Below, piece by piece: positions 1 through 6,568 of a DNA stretch of 64,000 nt. Source of the DNA: Gemmatimonadales bacterium (lineage in GTDB: Bacteria; Gemmatimonadota; Gemmatimonadetes; Longimicrobiales; Gaopeijiaceae); assembly GCA_007692605.1 (NCBI GenBank), contig REBS01000121.1:20050-84049 (forward strand), in the 5' to 3' direction. The notes under the pieces are model-generated. The model ran no database searches, was not told where the DNA came from, and worked only from the letters and a program-made list of their open reading frames with translations. Numbering within the stretch: position 1 is the first letter of the stretch; every line of letters begins with the position of its first letter. Made by a program: the position numbers and the translations under genes.

Positions 1-357
1 GGGAGTGAAGAGGACCGCGGCGACCCCACCGATCGCCGCGCCCAGACTGGGGGGCTCGACGCCATCGACGGTGACCTTCTTGAGGCTCCCGGAGCGCTGA
101 TAGGCCGCCGCGATCACCTGTCTGCTCTCTCCATGATCCAGATGGCCTTCGACCCGGAAGACGTCCTCGCCGAAGCGGATGATCCGGGAGTCCCGGGTGC
201 CTCGAAACGACCGAAAGATCTCGAGATAGTAGATCGCCTCGAGAAGATTGGTCTTGCCCTGCGCGTTGGCGCCCACCAGCGCAACCCCTTCGGCCGGGAG
301 ATCGAGCCGGGCATCGGCAAGATTTCGAAACCCGCTCAGACGCAGGTGCGTCAGCAT
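1..357 (-). CDS. recF: DNA replication/repair protein RecF, N-terminal part
   Basis: RecF is an SMC-like ATPase that loads RecA at single-strand gaps together with RecO and RecR. The visible 119 residues begin MLTHLRLSGFRNL, the usual RecF start, and carry the Walker A motif GANAQGKT at about residues 29-36 followed by NLLEAIYYLE, a family hallmark. Only the first third of a typical ~360-residue protein is present because the gene runs off the window's left edge. The ATG at 357-355 is the only start that gives this N-terminus. It lies 49 bp downstream of the enoyl-CoA hydratase on the same strand, so they may be co-transcribed, which is not the classical dnaA-dnaN-recF context. Confidence 0.93.
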   Translation of the reverse strand, partial: MLTHLRLSGFRNLADARLDLPAEGVALVGANAQGKTNLLEAIYYLEIFRSFRGTRDSRIIRFGEDVFRVEGHLDHGESRQVIAAAYQRSGSLKKVTVDGVEPPSLGAAIGGVAAVLFTP

Positions 358-406
358 CGGTGGGCAGCGAGAGCGGAGTCGGGCCGGACTCGAGCGTCGG
401 AGAGAC

Positions 407-1183
407 TCAGGATCCGGTGAATTCCGCCTTCCTCTTCTCGATGAAGGCCTGCATGCCTTCCTTCATGTCGGAGGTCGATGCCAGGAGGCCGAAGAGCGAC
501 GACTCGAAGCGCATCGACTCCGTCGTGGAGCTGTCGAGCGCCTGGTATACCGACTCGAGTGCGAGCGACAGGGCGACCGGGGCGTTGGATGCGATCTTTT
601 CGGCCATCTTCAAGGTGTGCTCCATCAGCTGCTCCCGGGGCACGACGGCATTGGCGAGTCCGATCTCGGCGGCCCGCTCGGCGGTGATCATCTCTCCGGT
701 GAGGGTGAGCTCGAGCGCTCGTCCCAGGCCCACGATCCGTGCGAGCCGCACCGTTCCCCCATAGCCCGGGATGATCCCGAGCCCGACCTCCGGAAGGCCG
801 AAGCGGGCGTTCTCTGAGGCCACCCTGAGATGACACGCCAGCGCCAGCTCGCACCCGCCTCCGAGGGCGTAGCCTCCGACCGCCGCGATCACGGGCCGGG
901 GGAAGGTCTCGATGCTGCGAAAGACCTCCTGCCCCTGCCGGCTCACCTCGACCCCCGACATCGGATCCATCTTCGCCAGGACCCCGATATCGGCTCCGGC
1001 GACGAACGCCTTCTCCCCGGCGCCCGTCAGGATCACGGCACCGACATCCTCGTCGGAGCGCAGGGTCCCGAAGGCCTGGCCGAGCTCTTCGATCACCTCC
1101 GGGTTCAGAGCGTTCAACTTCTTCTGGCGATCAATGGTGACGGTGGCGACGCGACCGTCGCGGGTGATCCCGACGTAACTCAC
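407..1183 (-). CDS. Enoyl-CoA hydratase/isomerase (crotonase family)
   Basis: The predicted 258-residue soluble enzyme hydrates 2-enoyl-CoA to 3-hydroxyacyl-CoA in beta-oxidation or butyrate-type metabolism. The oxyanion-hole segment VAGADIG is at about 61-67 and the second GGGCELAL at about 108-115. Two glutamates, E112 (CELAL) and E132 (LPEVGLG), sit exactly 20 residues apart as in the catalytic pair of classical hydratases, so hydratase is favoured over isomerase. Length is normal. The start is GTG, preceded on the minus strand by GGAG about 10 nt upstream. Genes for the next two pathway steps lie about 5-7 kb away (6569-8715), separated by unrelated genes. The exact chain-length preference cannot be read from the sequence. 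Confidence 0.93.
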   Translation of the reverse strand: MSYVGITRDGRVATVTIDRQKKLNALNPEVIEELGQAFGTLRSDEDVGAVILTGAGEKAFVAGADIGVLAKMDPMSGVEVSRQGQEVFRSIETFPRPVIAAVGGYALGGGCELALACHLRVASENARFGLPEVGLGIIPGYGGTVRLARIVGLGRALELTLTGEMITAERAAEIGLANAVVPREQLMEHTLKMAEKIASNAPVALSLALESVYQALDSSTTESMRFESSLFGLLASTSDMKEGMQAFIEKRKAEFTGS

Positions 1184-1483
1184 AGTGGTGTACTCCGCGT
1201 TGGAAAGAAGCGATGAACGAACTCAAGGGGTGCCAGCGCCCGGATCCGGGCGGCCCACGGCTGACCCTCCCGGAAAATAGGTGTGCTCGACACGCGGTGC
1301 CACCCGTCCCCCCATGGTCTCGCCCAAGGCAGATCACTACCTTCTCGACGGTTCGAGCCGGGCCGGATCGTAGAGTCGGTCCGTCCGGGTACTTTCACTA
1401 TCAGATTCTTCGCAGCCGCGAAACCTGTTTCCGGGGTGTCGACCCTGGACTCGGACTCCCCATACCAAAGGAGCAGATCCACG
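1184..1483. promoter_or_regulatory. Divergent intergenic region between the hydratase and ssb
   Basis: This 300-bp stretch separates the divergent hydratase and ssb starts, so it should hold promoters for both. I see no hexamer pair good enough to name. The part nearest ssb is locally AT-richer (tactttcactatcagattctt). A clear Shine-Dalgarno AAAGGAG at 1467-1473 sits 10 nt before the ssb ATG. No small ORF with coding character was seen. Confidence 0.5.
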
Positions 1484-1921
1484 ATGAGTCGATCACTGAA
1501 CAAGGTCATGCTGATCGGAAATCTCGGTTCCGACCCCGAGATTCGAACCACGCCCTCGGGAACCAAGGTGGCCAAGGTATCGCTGGCAACCAACCGGACC
1601 TTCCAGGACCGATCGGGTCAGCAGCAGGAGAAGACGGAGTGGCACCGCCTCACCTTCTTCGGGAAGCTGGCGGACATCGTCGAGCAGTACGTGACGAAGG
1701 GTGACCGCCTCTATACCGAGGGGCGCCTGGAATACTCCCAGACCGAAGACGACAAGGGGAATGTCCGGTACTGGACCGACATCGTGGTCATGGAGATGGT
1801 CATGCTGGGCTCCACGATGGGCGGGGGGCAACCGGGGGGGGGCGGCTCGCAAGAAGGTGGCGGGTTCGCCGGCCCCTCCGAGCCGGACCTCAGCCAGCCC
1901 GACGACGACCTCCCCTTCTGA
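1484..1921 (+). CDS. ssb: Single-stranded DNA-binding protein
   Basis: SSB coats single-stranded DNA during replication, recombination and repair and recruits partner proteins through its tail. The 145-residue product starts MSRSLNKVMLIGNLGSDPE and has the complete OB-fold through about residue 105 (WHRLTFFGKLA, GDRLYTEGRL). A glycine-rich linker follows, and the protein ends in the acidic tip PDDDLPF, the partner-docking peptide. The ORF track extends upstream to 1283, but the ATG at 1484 is chosen because it has an AAAGGAG ribosome site 10 nt upstream and gives the standard N-terminus. It appears monocistronic; rpsF and rpsR, its frequent neighbours elsewhere, are absent. Confidence 0.98.
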   Translation: MSRSLNKVMLIGNLGSDPEIRTTPSGTKVAKVSLATNRTFQDRSGQQQEKTEWHRLTFFGKLADIVEQYVTKGDRLYTEGRLEYSQTEDDKGNVRYWTDIVVMEMVMLGSTMGGGQPGGGGSQEGGGFAGPSEPDLSQPDDDLPF

Positions 1922-1976
1922 GGCACCGGATTTTCGTGGCGCGCTTTACGAAAGCCGGAGCCCGGTAACGACACCG

Positions 1977-2010
1977 CCCACAGGGGTGTGCTGCCCCACA
2001 CCCCTGTGGG
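1977..2010. terminator. Perfect 14-bp hairpin downstream of ssb
   Basis: The arms CCCACAGGGGTGTG (1977-1990) and CACACCCCTGTGGG (1997-2010) are perfectly complementary, with the 6-nt loop CTGCCC. It starts 55 bp after the ssb stop, so it probably ends or protects the ssb transcript. There is no following T-run, so intrinsic termination is uncertain. Confidence 0.4.
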
Positions 2011-2099
2011 CATCCCCACAAGTTCTCTCCACCGTCGGCAACCCACCGCACCCGACCACCACCCCGGCAACACACCGCACTCGGCCACCACCCCCGACA

Positions 2100-2264
2100 G
2101 CCCCCCTCCCCCCGGGGCGCCCGTTGCGGGGCACCCTGCGGGGCGAGCCCCAACACCCTGCGAAAGGAAGCACCACCAGAGCCCCGCAGTGTAGCGAGCT
2201 CCACGCCAGACCAAACCCCCAACAGCGAGCGGCCCCGCGACGGGCGCCCCGGGGGGAGGGGGGC
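2100..2264. repeat. 33-bp inverted repeat enclosing a ~99-nt loop with an inner 9-bp hairpin
   Basis: The arms 2100-2132 and 2232-2264 are complementary over 33 positions, with a single T/G pair (2125/2239) that would be a G-U wobble in plus-strand RNA. Inside the loop, CTGCGGGGC (2136-2144) pairs with GCCCCGCAG (2181-2189). The whole 1922-2331 gap is C-rich on the plus strand. Track ORFs in both directions here have no recognisable protein character, so I treat it as a structured non-coding element of unknown role. It might be a structured RNA, a recombination- or replication-linked palindrome, or a remnant of a small mobile element; no target duplication was identified. Confidence 0.6.
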
Positions 2265-2331
2265 AGAGCAGAACCATGAAGTGGATCCACCTCGAAGCGA
2301 CCAGGAGCAGAGAGAAGCAGTTCGGAGCCGT

Positions 2332-2685
2332 TCAGGCGTCGGTTCCGGCCTCCGACTCCCAGAGCCCGAGCATCTCCCGATCGAACAACAAGGGGTCCTT
2401 TCGGTAGGCCTCAGCCCACTCCTCGAAGCGGGGAAGCTCCAGTTCGCTGGAGATCCGACCGGTGGCGAGCTGGACCATCTGGTCGTAGGAGAGAGGTTCC
2501 GAAGATTCCTCGTTCCGCCCTCGTACCGCGGCTTCGGCGAGCAGGAAGATTTCGTCGGGAGACAGGGTCAGCAACGCCTCGGCCACCCGAGCCGAGCAGT
2601 AATCCAGATACTTGGCACGGAGGACGGCATCGTCTTCCTGAGGTGGCCCCTTTCGTGGCGAGGCTCTTCCAGCGCTGCCCGTCAC
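2332..2685 (-). CDS. Hypothetical protein C, one-domain member of the local LPxPxFExW family
   Basis: I do not recognise a named family. The C-terminal ~95 residues (LRAKYLDYCSARVAEALLTL ... LELPRFEEWAEAYRKDP) align by eye with regions of two neighbours, proteins B (3423-4052) and A (5434-6114). Shared features are a helix beginning LRxxYxxY, a variable middle, then L-LP-FE-W---Y---P. The track ORF begins further upstream at TTG 2754, but that extension looks non-coding. The GTG at 2685, just after a G-rich stretch, gives 117 residues and is the preferred but unsure start. No signal peptide, membrane segment or catalytic motif is visible. The product looks small, soluble and helical. Confidence 0.6.
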   Translation of the reverse strand: MTGSAGRASPRKGPPQEDDAVLRAKYLDYCSARVAEALLTLSPDEIFLLAEAAVRGRNEESSEPLSYDQMVQLATGRISSELELPRFEEWAEAYRKDPLLFDREMLGLWESEAGTDA

Positions 2686-2816
2686 ATTCCCCCCCGCGGA
2701 GAGAGTCCATGACCAGCCGGCCCCCGGAGCGGGGAAAGACTGGAACAGACTCAACCTGCAGGGTCGAGTAGTGTTCCGTCAAGAAGATCCGATGGGTGGC
2801 GCGAGTGAGACCGTAC

Positions 2817-3023
2817 TCAGAGCGGGAGGGCAACCGGGGAATCGGAGCCCCCGGACGAGGTCTCCTGCTGCTCTCGCAGATGCCGATATACCGACCTCCG
2901 TGTCAGTCCATAGAGTACGATTCGACTGAGAAATTCGGGGTCGGATTCCTGGACCTCCTCCGCTTGCTGGGCGATTTCCCTGGGAAGGCGAACATTCAAC
3001 TGGACGGAGCAGGTCTCCCACAT
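2817..3023 (-). CDS. Small ribbon-helix-helix-like DNA-binding protein
   Basis: This 68-residue ORF starts at ATG and reads CSVQLNVRLPREIAQQ, a plausible beta-strand and first helix. It continues EFLSRIVLYGLTRRSVYRHL, a plausible second helix, matching the layout of MetJ/Arc-type regulators and many antitoxins. The Ser/Gly-rich tail looks disordered. No strong Shine-Dalgarno is seen. It lies 131 bp upstream of protein C on the same strand, so it could regulate or be co-transcribed with it, but C does not resemble a known toxin. It may be an autonomous repressor or an orphan antitoxin. The family call is by pattern only. Confidence 0.55.
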   Translation of the reverse strand: MWETCSVQLNVRLPREIAQQAEEVQESDPEFLSRIVLYGLTRRSVYRHLREQQETSSGGSDSPVALPL

Positions 3024-3422
3024 AGGCGTTCTCGGATCTCGTCAGGGTAGGAATGGCATGATGTCTGGGGCGTGACGGAACGATCGATCCCGAGGCGATG
3101 GCGCTCCCTCGATCGATCGGTCCGGGGGCCGTGTCGAGTTCGATCTTATGACGCCTTTGTTTCCGGCGCAAGGCCTTGTCCGAAAGCAGGCGGAACCAAA
3201 GGGTGTTCGGCTAAGTCTAAGCGCTGCAACTGTTTACGGGATTAGACAAAATCCAGAATCAGACGTTCCTGAGCTTTCAGCAACCCGCGTTTTTCGAATT
3301 TTTTTTTCCATCCCCGAGAGGGCGCAGGGAGTTTCGGACTTCCTTTCAGGGAAAGCCACACCCGGCCGGTGACGTATTTTTTACAAAACCCACTTTGTTC
3401 GCCCGGGCGATTTTCCTGGTCC
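3024..3422. other. AT-richer intergenic region between protein B and the RHH gene
   Basis: No convincing gene is seen. Roughly 3200-3420 is markedly AT-richer than the rest of the window and includes a 9-10 T run (3299-3307). A 6-bp inverted repeat GTCTAA/TTAGAC lies at 3215-3220 and 3242-3247. A 12-bp perfect palindrome TCGCCCGGGCGA (3399-3410) lies just past the protein B stop. It probably holds the RHH promoter and the 3' end of the B transcript. The base composition could also reflect acquired DNA. Confidence 0.5.
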
Positions 3423-4052
3423 TCATCCCGCCACTGATCGGAAAAAAGCCTCGAGGGTAGGGCGAGTGAATTCGTGAAAGCGGTCGAGAATCTCGTCTGG
3501 ACCGTCCCCTCTGAAAATCTCGCCGGTCCGGTGCGAGGAGTTCGTCGCCGGACCATGAAAGCTCATGAACCCGACCCAGCCCCGATCGCTCCGGCGCAGG
3601 TGGAGATGAGCCCAGATCTCGTCCCGCATCTCACGCGTGGACACCGTGACCGGATCGGGACGCGCGGGAGCCGCAGGAATCCCCATCCGCTGGAGGTAGG
3701 GTCGGCGGTCGCTCAGATAACTGCGGACCCAGACCTCGTACGGTGGCAGAGGAAGGAGCTCTTCGGTCACCTCCCGGAGTTCCTCCAGCGACGCGCCCTC
3801 CCGGGGCGGCTCGTGACGGGTCTCAGCGCGGCGATGCCGCCAGATACTTCGCAAGCCCTCTCGCGGGATCAGGGCGAGAAGCTCCTGCGCCTCGCAGCGT
3901 CGATACCTCTCATACAGGGCGCGCAGCGTCTGCGGGAATGGACGAGCCGGGACCCCGACGCGTGGAGACCGGAGGCCGGCACGCCCGAGAGAACGGTCGG
4001 GAGCGGAAGCTTCGGAAGCGTCCGACCCGTACCTCGAGAATGGGGAGATCAA
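3423..4052 (-). CDS. Hypothetical protein B, two-domain member with Y-then-X order
   Basis: Family unknown. The 209-residue product has the local Y domain in the middle (TLRALYERYRRCEAQELLAL ... LPLPPYEVWVRSYL). It ends with the X domain (DEIWAHLHL, GWVGFMSF, HRTGEIF, RPTLEAFFRS), which matches the N-terminus of protein A. The track start (GTG 4205) would overlap the upstream gene by 157 bp. I choose TTG 4052-4050 because GGGGAGG lies 6 nt upstream and the codon overlaps the stop of the upstream ORF in the string ATTGATC, which is typical of translational coupling. No signal peptide or membrane segment is seen. It probably forms an operon with 4049-4984. Confidence 0.7.
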   Translation of the reverse strand: MISPFSRYGSDASEASAPDRSLGRAGLRSPRVGVPARPFPQTLRALYERYRRCEAQELLALIPREGLRSIWRHRRAETRHEPPREGASLEELREVTEELLPLPPYEVWVRSYLSDRRPYLQRMGIPAAPARPDPVTVSTREMRDEIWAHLHLRRSDRGWVGFMSFHGPATNSSHRTGEIFRGDGPDEILDRFHEFTRPTLEAFFRSVAG

Positions 4053-4984
4053 TGTATCCTCCCCGAGGTGACCGGCTGTGCCGAGCGCAGGGGTTCCGGC
4101 ACAGCACTCATCGTCTCCCCGGCAGAAGGTGCCTTCGAGATACTCGTTGGCGATCCTTTTCGGTCCCCCAGGGTCGCGAGGGAATCGCGCTCCCCGAACC
4201 CACACAGCATCTCGCGTATCGCCTGATATCGCCGGGGCTCGAATCGGGAGAGGAGGTGATGGAAGCCGCGCCGGATTCGCCTCAGTTCCCGGCGCAGTTC
4301 CGCCAGGGAGCGTGCGTGGGGAATCTCCACCCGGTAGCTCTGCGTACCCAGGCCAGCGCCGGACACCGACCGGTCGATCGTCCAGCCGGGGAATCCCTCG
4401 GCCAGCGCCGTCTCGAAGTCGGGATCCCGGTGCGCGTCGCTCGTCCGGACGCAGAGCACCGACGCGGCGGCATCGAGTTCGGCACGCGCGACACCTCCCG
4501 GCAACAGGATTCGTATGGCGAGGGCCTCATTCAGATCCAGGTCCTCGACCATGTCCCGGAATCCCACCCTCAGGAAGAGGGGCCGGGTCTCGGCTGAAAA
4601 CCCGACACGATCGAGAAGCCGAAGGGCATCGTGCCACCAGCCCTCACCCGGAGGTGTATCGAGACCGGACATGGGAGTTGCACGACCCACGAGGCCTCGC
4701 ACCGTCGAAGGGTACAGCCACCCCAGGATCACGATCGGCCCACGCAGGTCGGCTCGCCGGATCTGCCCACTTCCCAGGTCCAGCACCCTCGTCGTGGAGC
4801 CCGCGACCTCGTCGATGACGACACCGAGCCCGAGATCCTCCAACCGACGCCCACCCTCGTGGGCAGGAGACGCCTCCCGGTAGGACACGACCGCCGCACT
4901 CAGCGAGGACTCGCAACGCCCGGTGAAGATCAGGGCCTCTTGAGAACCGAAGGCCACTTCATTGATTCCGACCACGTTCGCCAT
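4049..4984 (-). CDS. Hypothetical protein D, upstream partner of protein B
   Basis: The 311-residue protein is not recognised. It starts ATG GCG AAC with GGAG about 10 nt upstream. No transmembrane stretch or signal peptide is visible. The N-terminal half is mixed and hydrophobic-patterned (GPIVILGWLYPSTVRGLVGR). Residues ~125-255 are Arg/Leu-rich and probably helical (SLAELRRELRRIRRGFHHLL). The Ser/Thr/Pro-rich C-terminus of about 45 residues looks disordered. I see no convincing X or Y domain. Its stop overlaps the TTG start of protein B, so the two are likely made together and might interact. Function is open. Confidence 0.72.
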   Translation of the reverse strand: MANVVGINEVAFGSQEALIFTGRCESSLSAAVVSYREASPAHEGGRRLEDLGLGVVIDEVAGSTTRVLDLGSGQIRRADLRGPIVILGWLYPSTVRGLVGRATPMSGLDTPPGEGWWHDALRLLDRVGFSAETRPLFLRVGFRDMVEDLDLNEALAIRILLPGGVARAELDAAASVLCVRTSDAHRDPDFETALAEGFPGWTIDRSVSGAGLGTQSYRVEIPHARSLAELRRELRRIRRGFHHLLSRFEPRRYQAIREMLCGFGERDSLATLGDRKGSPTSISKAPSAGETMSAVPEPLRSAQPVTSGRIH

Positions 4985-5038
4985 GGGAGAGATCTCCGTC
5001 GTATTCGCGATTCATAAGGGGCGGGTACAGCCCACCCC

Positions 5039-5067
5039 TTGACAGAGGCCGGTCGAATTACGACTAT
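5039..5067 (+). promoter_or_regulatory. Sigma-70-like promoter for the small-RNA candidate
   Basis: A perfect -35 TTGACA (5039-5044) is followed by a 17-bp spacer and a weaker -10 GACTAT (5062-5067). Expected initiation is about 5074. It faces protein A, whose start is 360 bp further on, but a terminator-like hairpin comes first. Confidence 0.5.
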
Positions 5068-5073
5068 CTCCCT

Positions 5074-5153
5074 AGATTCTGATGGAGAGCCGTGGGTGCC
5101 AGCCCATGCCTTTCGGAAGAGCCTCCGGGTGCCAGCCCGGGGGCTCTTTTCTG
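5074..5153 (+). ncRNA. Candidate ~80-nt small RNA with two hairpins sharing one loop
   Basis: Downstream of the TTGACA promoter lie two successive hairpins, both presenting GGGTGCCAGCCC: first GTGGG-TGCCAG-CCCAT, then the longer AGAGCCTCCGGG-TGCCAG-CCCGGGGGCTCT. The second is followed directly by TTTTCTG. No ORF with a ribosome site is present. This could be an independent small RNA or a leader attenuator for protein A. The twin identical loops suggest two binding sites for a protein or target RNA. It matches no Rfam family I can name. Confidence 0.45.
5118..5151 (+). terminator. Rho-independent terminator-like hairpin
   Basis: Stem AGAGCCTCCGGG (5118-5129) pairs with CCCGGGGGCTCT (5136-5147), with one T-G pair and the 6-nt loop TGCCAG, and is followed by a TTTT run. 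The T-run lies only on the plus-strand side, so it acts on plus transcripts. Confidence 0.6.
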
Positions 5154-5433
5154 TTGTTTCCTGTTCCGGCTCCCTCCGCGAGAGAGAAGAACCGCTGGGT
5201 CCGTAACCGAGCTGCCAGGCCCGATCGGAAGCCCACTTCCCTTCCTCGTTGAGGGACCGGCAGGATAACCTGCGATCCCGCCACCGGGCAAGGGACCAGC
5301 CTGACGCTCGAAGCCACCTTCCTTGTCCCTGCCTCATCGATGGGCGATCTTGAAGGCCGACCGGTAGAGCCACGCATCGGCCGGAGTCCACCACCCCCAT
5401 CGACCCCGTGACCTCAGCCTTCCGGGAGGCGCA

Positions 5434-6114
5434 TTGCAGAACGACGAACACCGCCGGCGATCGATGGGCTTCCTCGACCTCGGGGGAGCGACATGGGCGT
5501 GCTTTCTCGTCACCTTCCGGGACCCTTCGGGACGTTGGAAGGGGTTCTTCTCGTTCCGACCCAGGGAAGAGGACCGGGGGCGAGATGAAATCCGCACGGC
5601 CGACATCTTTCTGGAAGATGCAGAGAGCGAAATCGACCGGAAGGCCCGCGGTCTCGGCCGTCCGCTCCTCTCCGGCCTCCTTTCCTCGGCTCTCCACACC
5701 CGGGAGAGGAACCAGCCGGATCCGCCGGCGCTCAGGAACTGGTTCGGCGAAGTGCTCTCCTCGAACTCCCGTGAGGTGGCAGGCGAATGGGAGTCGAACG
5801 ACGAACCCGCCGACGAACGAACCCTCGCCGAACTGCGCTCGATCTACGCGTCGTACCGGATCGACCAGGTCGCGCACTTCATCACCCTCGTCGACCCCGA
5901 GGACTTTCAGCGAACCGTGGACACGATCCTCGACGGCCAGGCCTTCGACTTCAGCACACGCGATCGGCTCCAGTTCGCAATGATGGTCGTCGCCGAGATC
6001 GAGGGGCTTCTCCCCCTCCCTCCCTTCGAGGCCTGGGCCGAGGACTATACCGCTCATCCCGAAGCCTATCGGCAGTACACCCACGAGCTGCACCGAGGTG
6101 ATGATCCGGAGTGA
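5434..6114 (+). CDS. Hypothetical protein A, two-domain member with X-then-Y order
   Basis: Family unknown, about 226 residues. The X domain is at the N-terminus (ATWACFLVTF, GRWKGFFSFRP, RTADIF, GRPLLSGLLSSAL, ~15-90). The Y domain is at the C-terminus (TLAELRSIYASYRIDQVAHF ... LPLPPFEAWAEDYTAHPEAY, ~130-215). Protein B carries the same blocks in the opposite order, and protein C has only the Y block. The start is uncertain: TTG 5434 has GGGAGG 4 nt upstream, whereas ATG 5464 has no ribosome site. Either keeps the X domain. No secretion signal or membrane helix is seen. It is transcribed divergently from the D-B pair and is followed by rpsU, which has its own promoter. Confidence 0.72.
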   Translation: MQNDEHRRRSMGFLDLGGATWACFLVTFRDPSGRWKGFFSFRPREEDRGRDEIRTADIFLEDAESEIDRKARGLGRPLLSGLLSSALHTRERNQPDPPALRNWFGEVLSSNSREVAGEWESNDEPADERTLAELRSIYASYRIDQVAHFITLVDPEDFQRTVDTILDGQAFDFSTRDRLQFAMMVVAEIEGLLPLPPFEAWAEDYTAHPEAYRQYTHELHRGDDPE

Positions 6115-6146
6115 GGGCCTCGCCCCGGCTGCTTTTCCATGGACCC

Positions 6147-6175
6147 TTGAACCCCATCCGCAATCGCCCTATGTT
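6147..6175 (+). promoter_or_regulatory. Promoter of rpsU
   Basis: TTGAAC (6147-6152), a 17-bp spacer and TATGTT (6170-6175) form a good sigma-70-type promoter about 48 bp before the rpsU start codon. It implies independent expression of rpsU from protein A. Confidence 0.65.
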
Positions 6176-6222
6176 TAGGGGCTTTTCTAATGTTTTCGCC
6201 CAACCCAAGGACGGTGATACTC

Positions 6223-6426
6223 TTGGAAGTGATCGTTCAGGACGGAGAGAACCTCGAGCGGGCCCTCCGCAAGTTCAAGCGGAAGGTTCAGCGGTCCGGT
6301 CTCTACTCCGAGCTTCGCAAGCGCCGGTTTTACGAGAAGCCGAGTGCACAGCGAAAGCGGAAGAAAGAGGCGGCCATCCGACGGGAACGTCGTCGTCAGC
6401 GTAAAGACGACAAGCCCCGTCACTAG
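6223..6426 (+). CDS. rpsU: 30S ribosomal protein S21
   Basis: S21 is a small basic subunit protein involved in mRNA selection near the 3' end of 16S rRNA. The product reads MEVIVQDGENLERALRKFKRKV and ends in a highly basic tail (KRKKEAAIRRERRRQRKDD), both diagnostic. The track begins at ATG 6190. The TTG at 6223 is preferred because it restores the normal ~67-residue length and places AAGGA about 11 nt upstream; GTG 6214 would be too close to that site. It has its own promoter and a strong terminator. The TTG start may limit its expression. Confidence 0.95.
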   Translation: MEVIVQDGENLERALRKFKRKVQRSGLYSELRKRRFYEKPSAQRKRKKEAAIRRERRRQRKDDKPRH

Positions 6427-6474
6427 ACGGTTTGATCCCCATGCCGTCTGACGGCATGGCCTCCACTTCCGACG

Positions 6475-6510
6475 AAAAAGGCCCCGACTCCTCCGAGTCG
6501 GGGCCTTTTT
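6475..6510. terminator. Bidirectional rho-independent terminator between rpsU and hbd
   Basis: A perfect GC-rich stem GGCCCCGACTC / GAGTCGGGGCC with loop CTCC is flanked by AAAAA on the left and a T8 run on the right, so it works for both convergent genes. A second small hairpin (ATGCCGTC-T-GACGGCAT, 6441-6457) precedes it. Confidence 0.92.
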
Positions 6511-6568
6511 TTTCGTTAGAGCCGGCGTAGCGTCGCCTCCCGAGTGAGGAAGCCTGGATGCCTTGCGG

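Noticed and set aside
1711-2290. Overlapping ORFs on both strands in the C-rich gap after ssb
   Set aside because: Proline- or arginine-rich products in several frames, no ribosome site, and the region is explained by inverted repeats.
2411-2833. 140-aa minus ORF overlapping proteins C and RHH
   Set aside because: TTG start, no motif, and it conflicts with the frame of protein C, which has paralogues nearby.
2332-3023. RHH gene plus protein C as a classic toxin-antitoxin pair
   Set aside because: Protein C is a member of the local domain family and shows no RelE, PIN, MazF or similar toxin signature; the spacing is also large.
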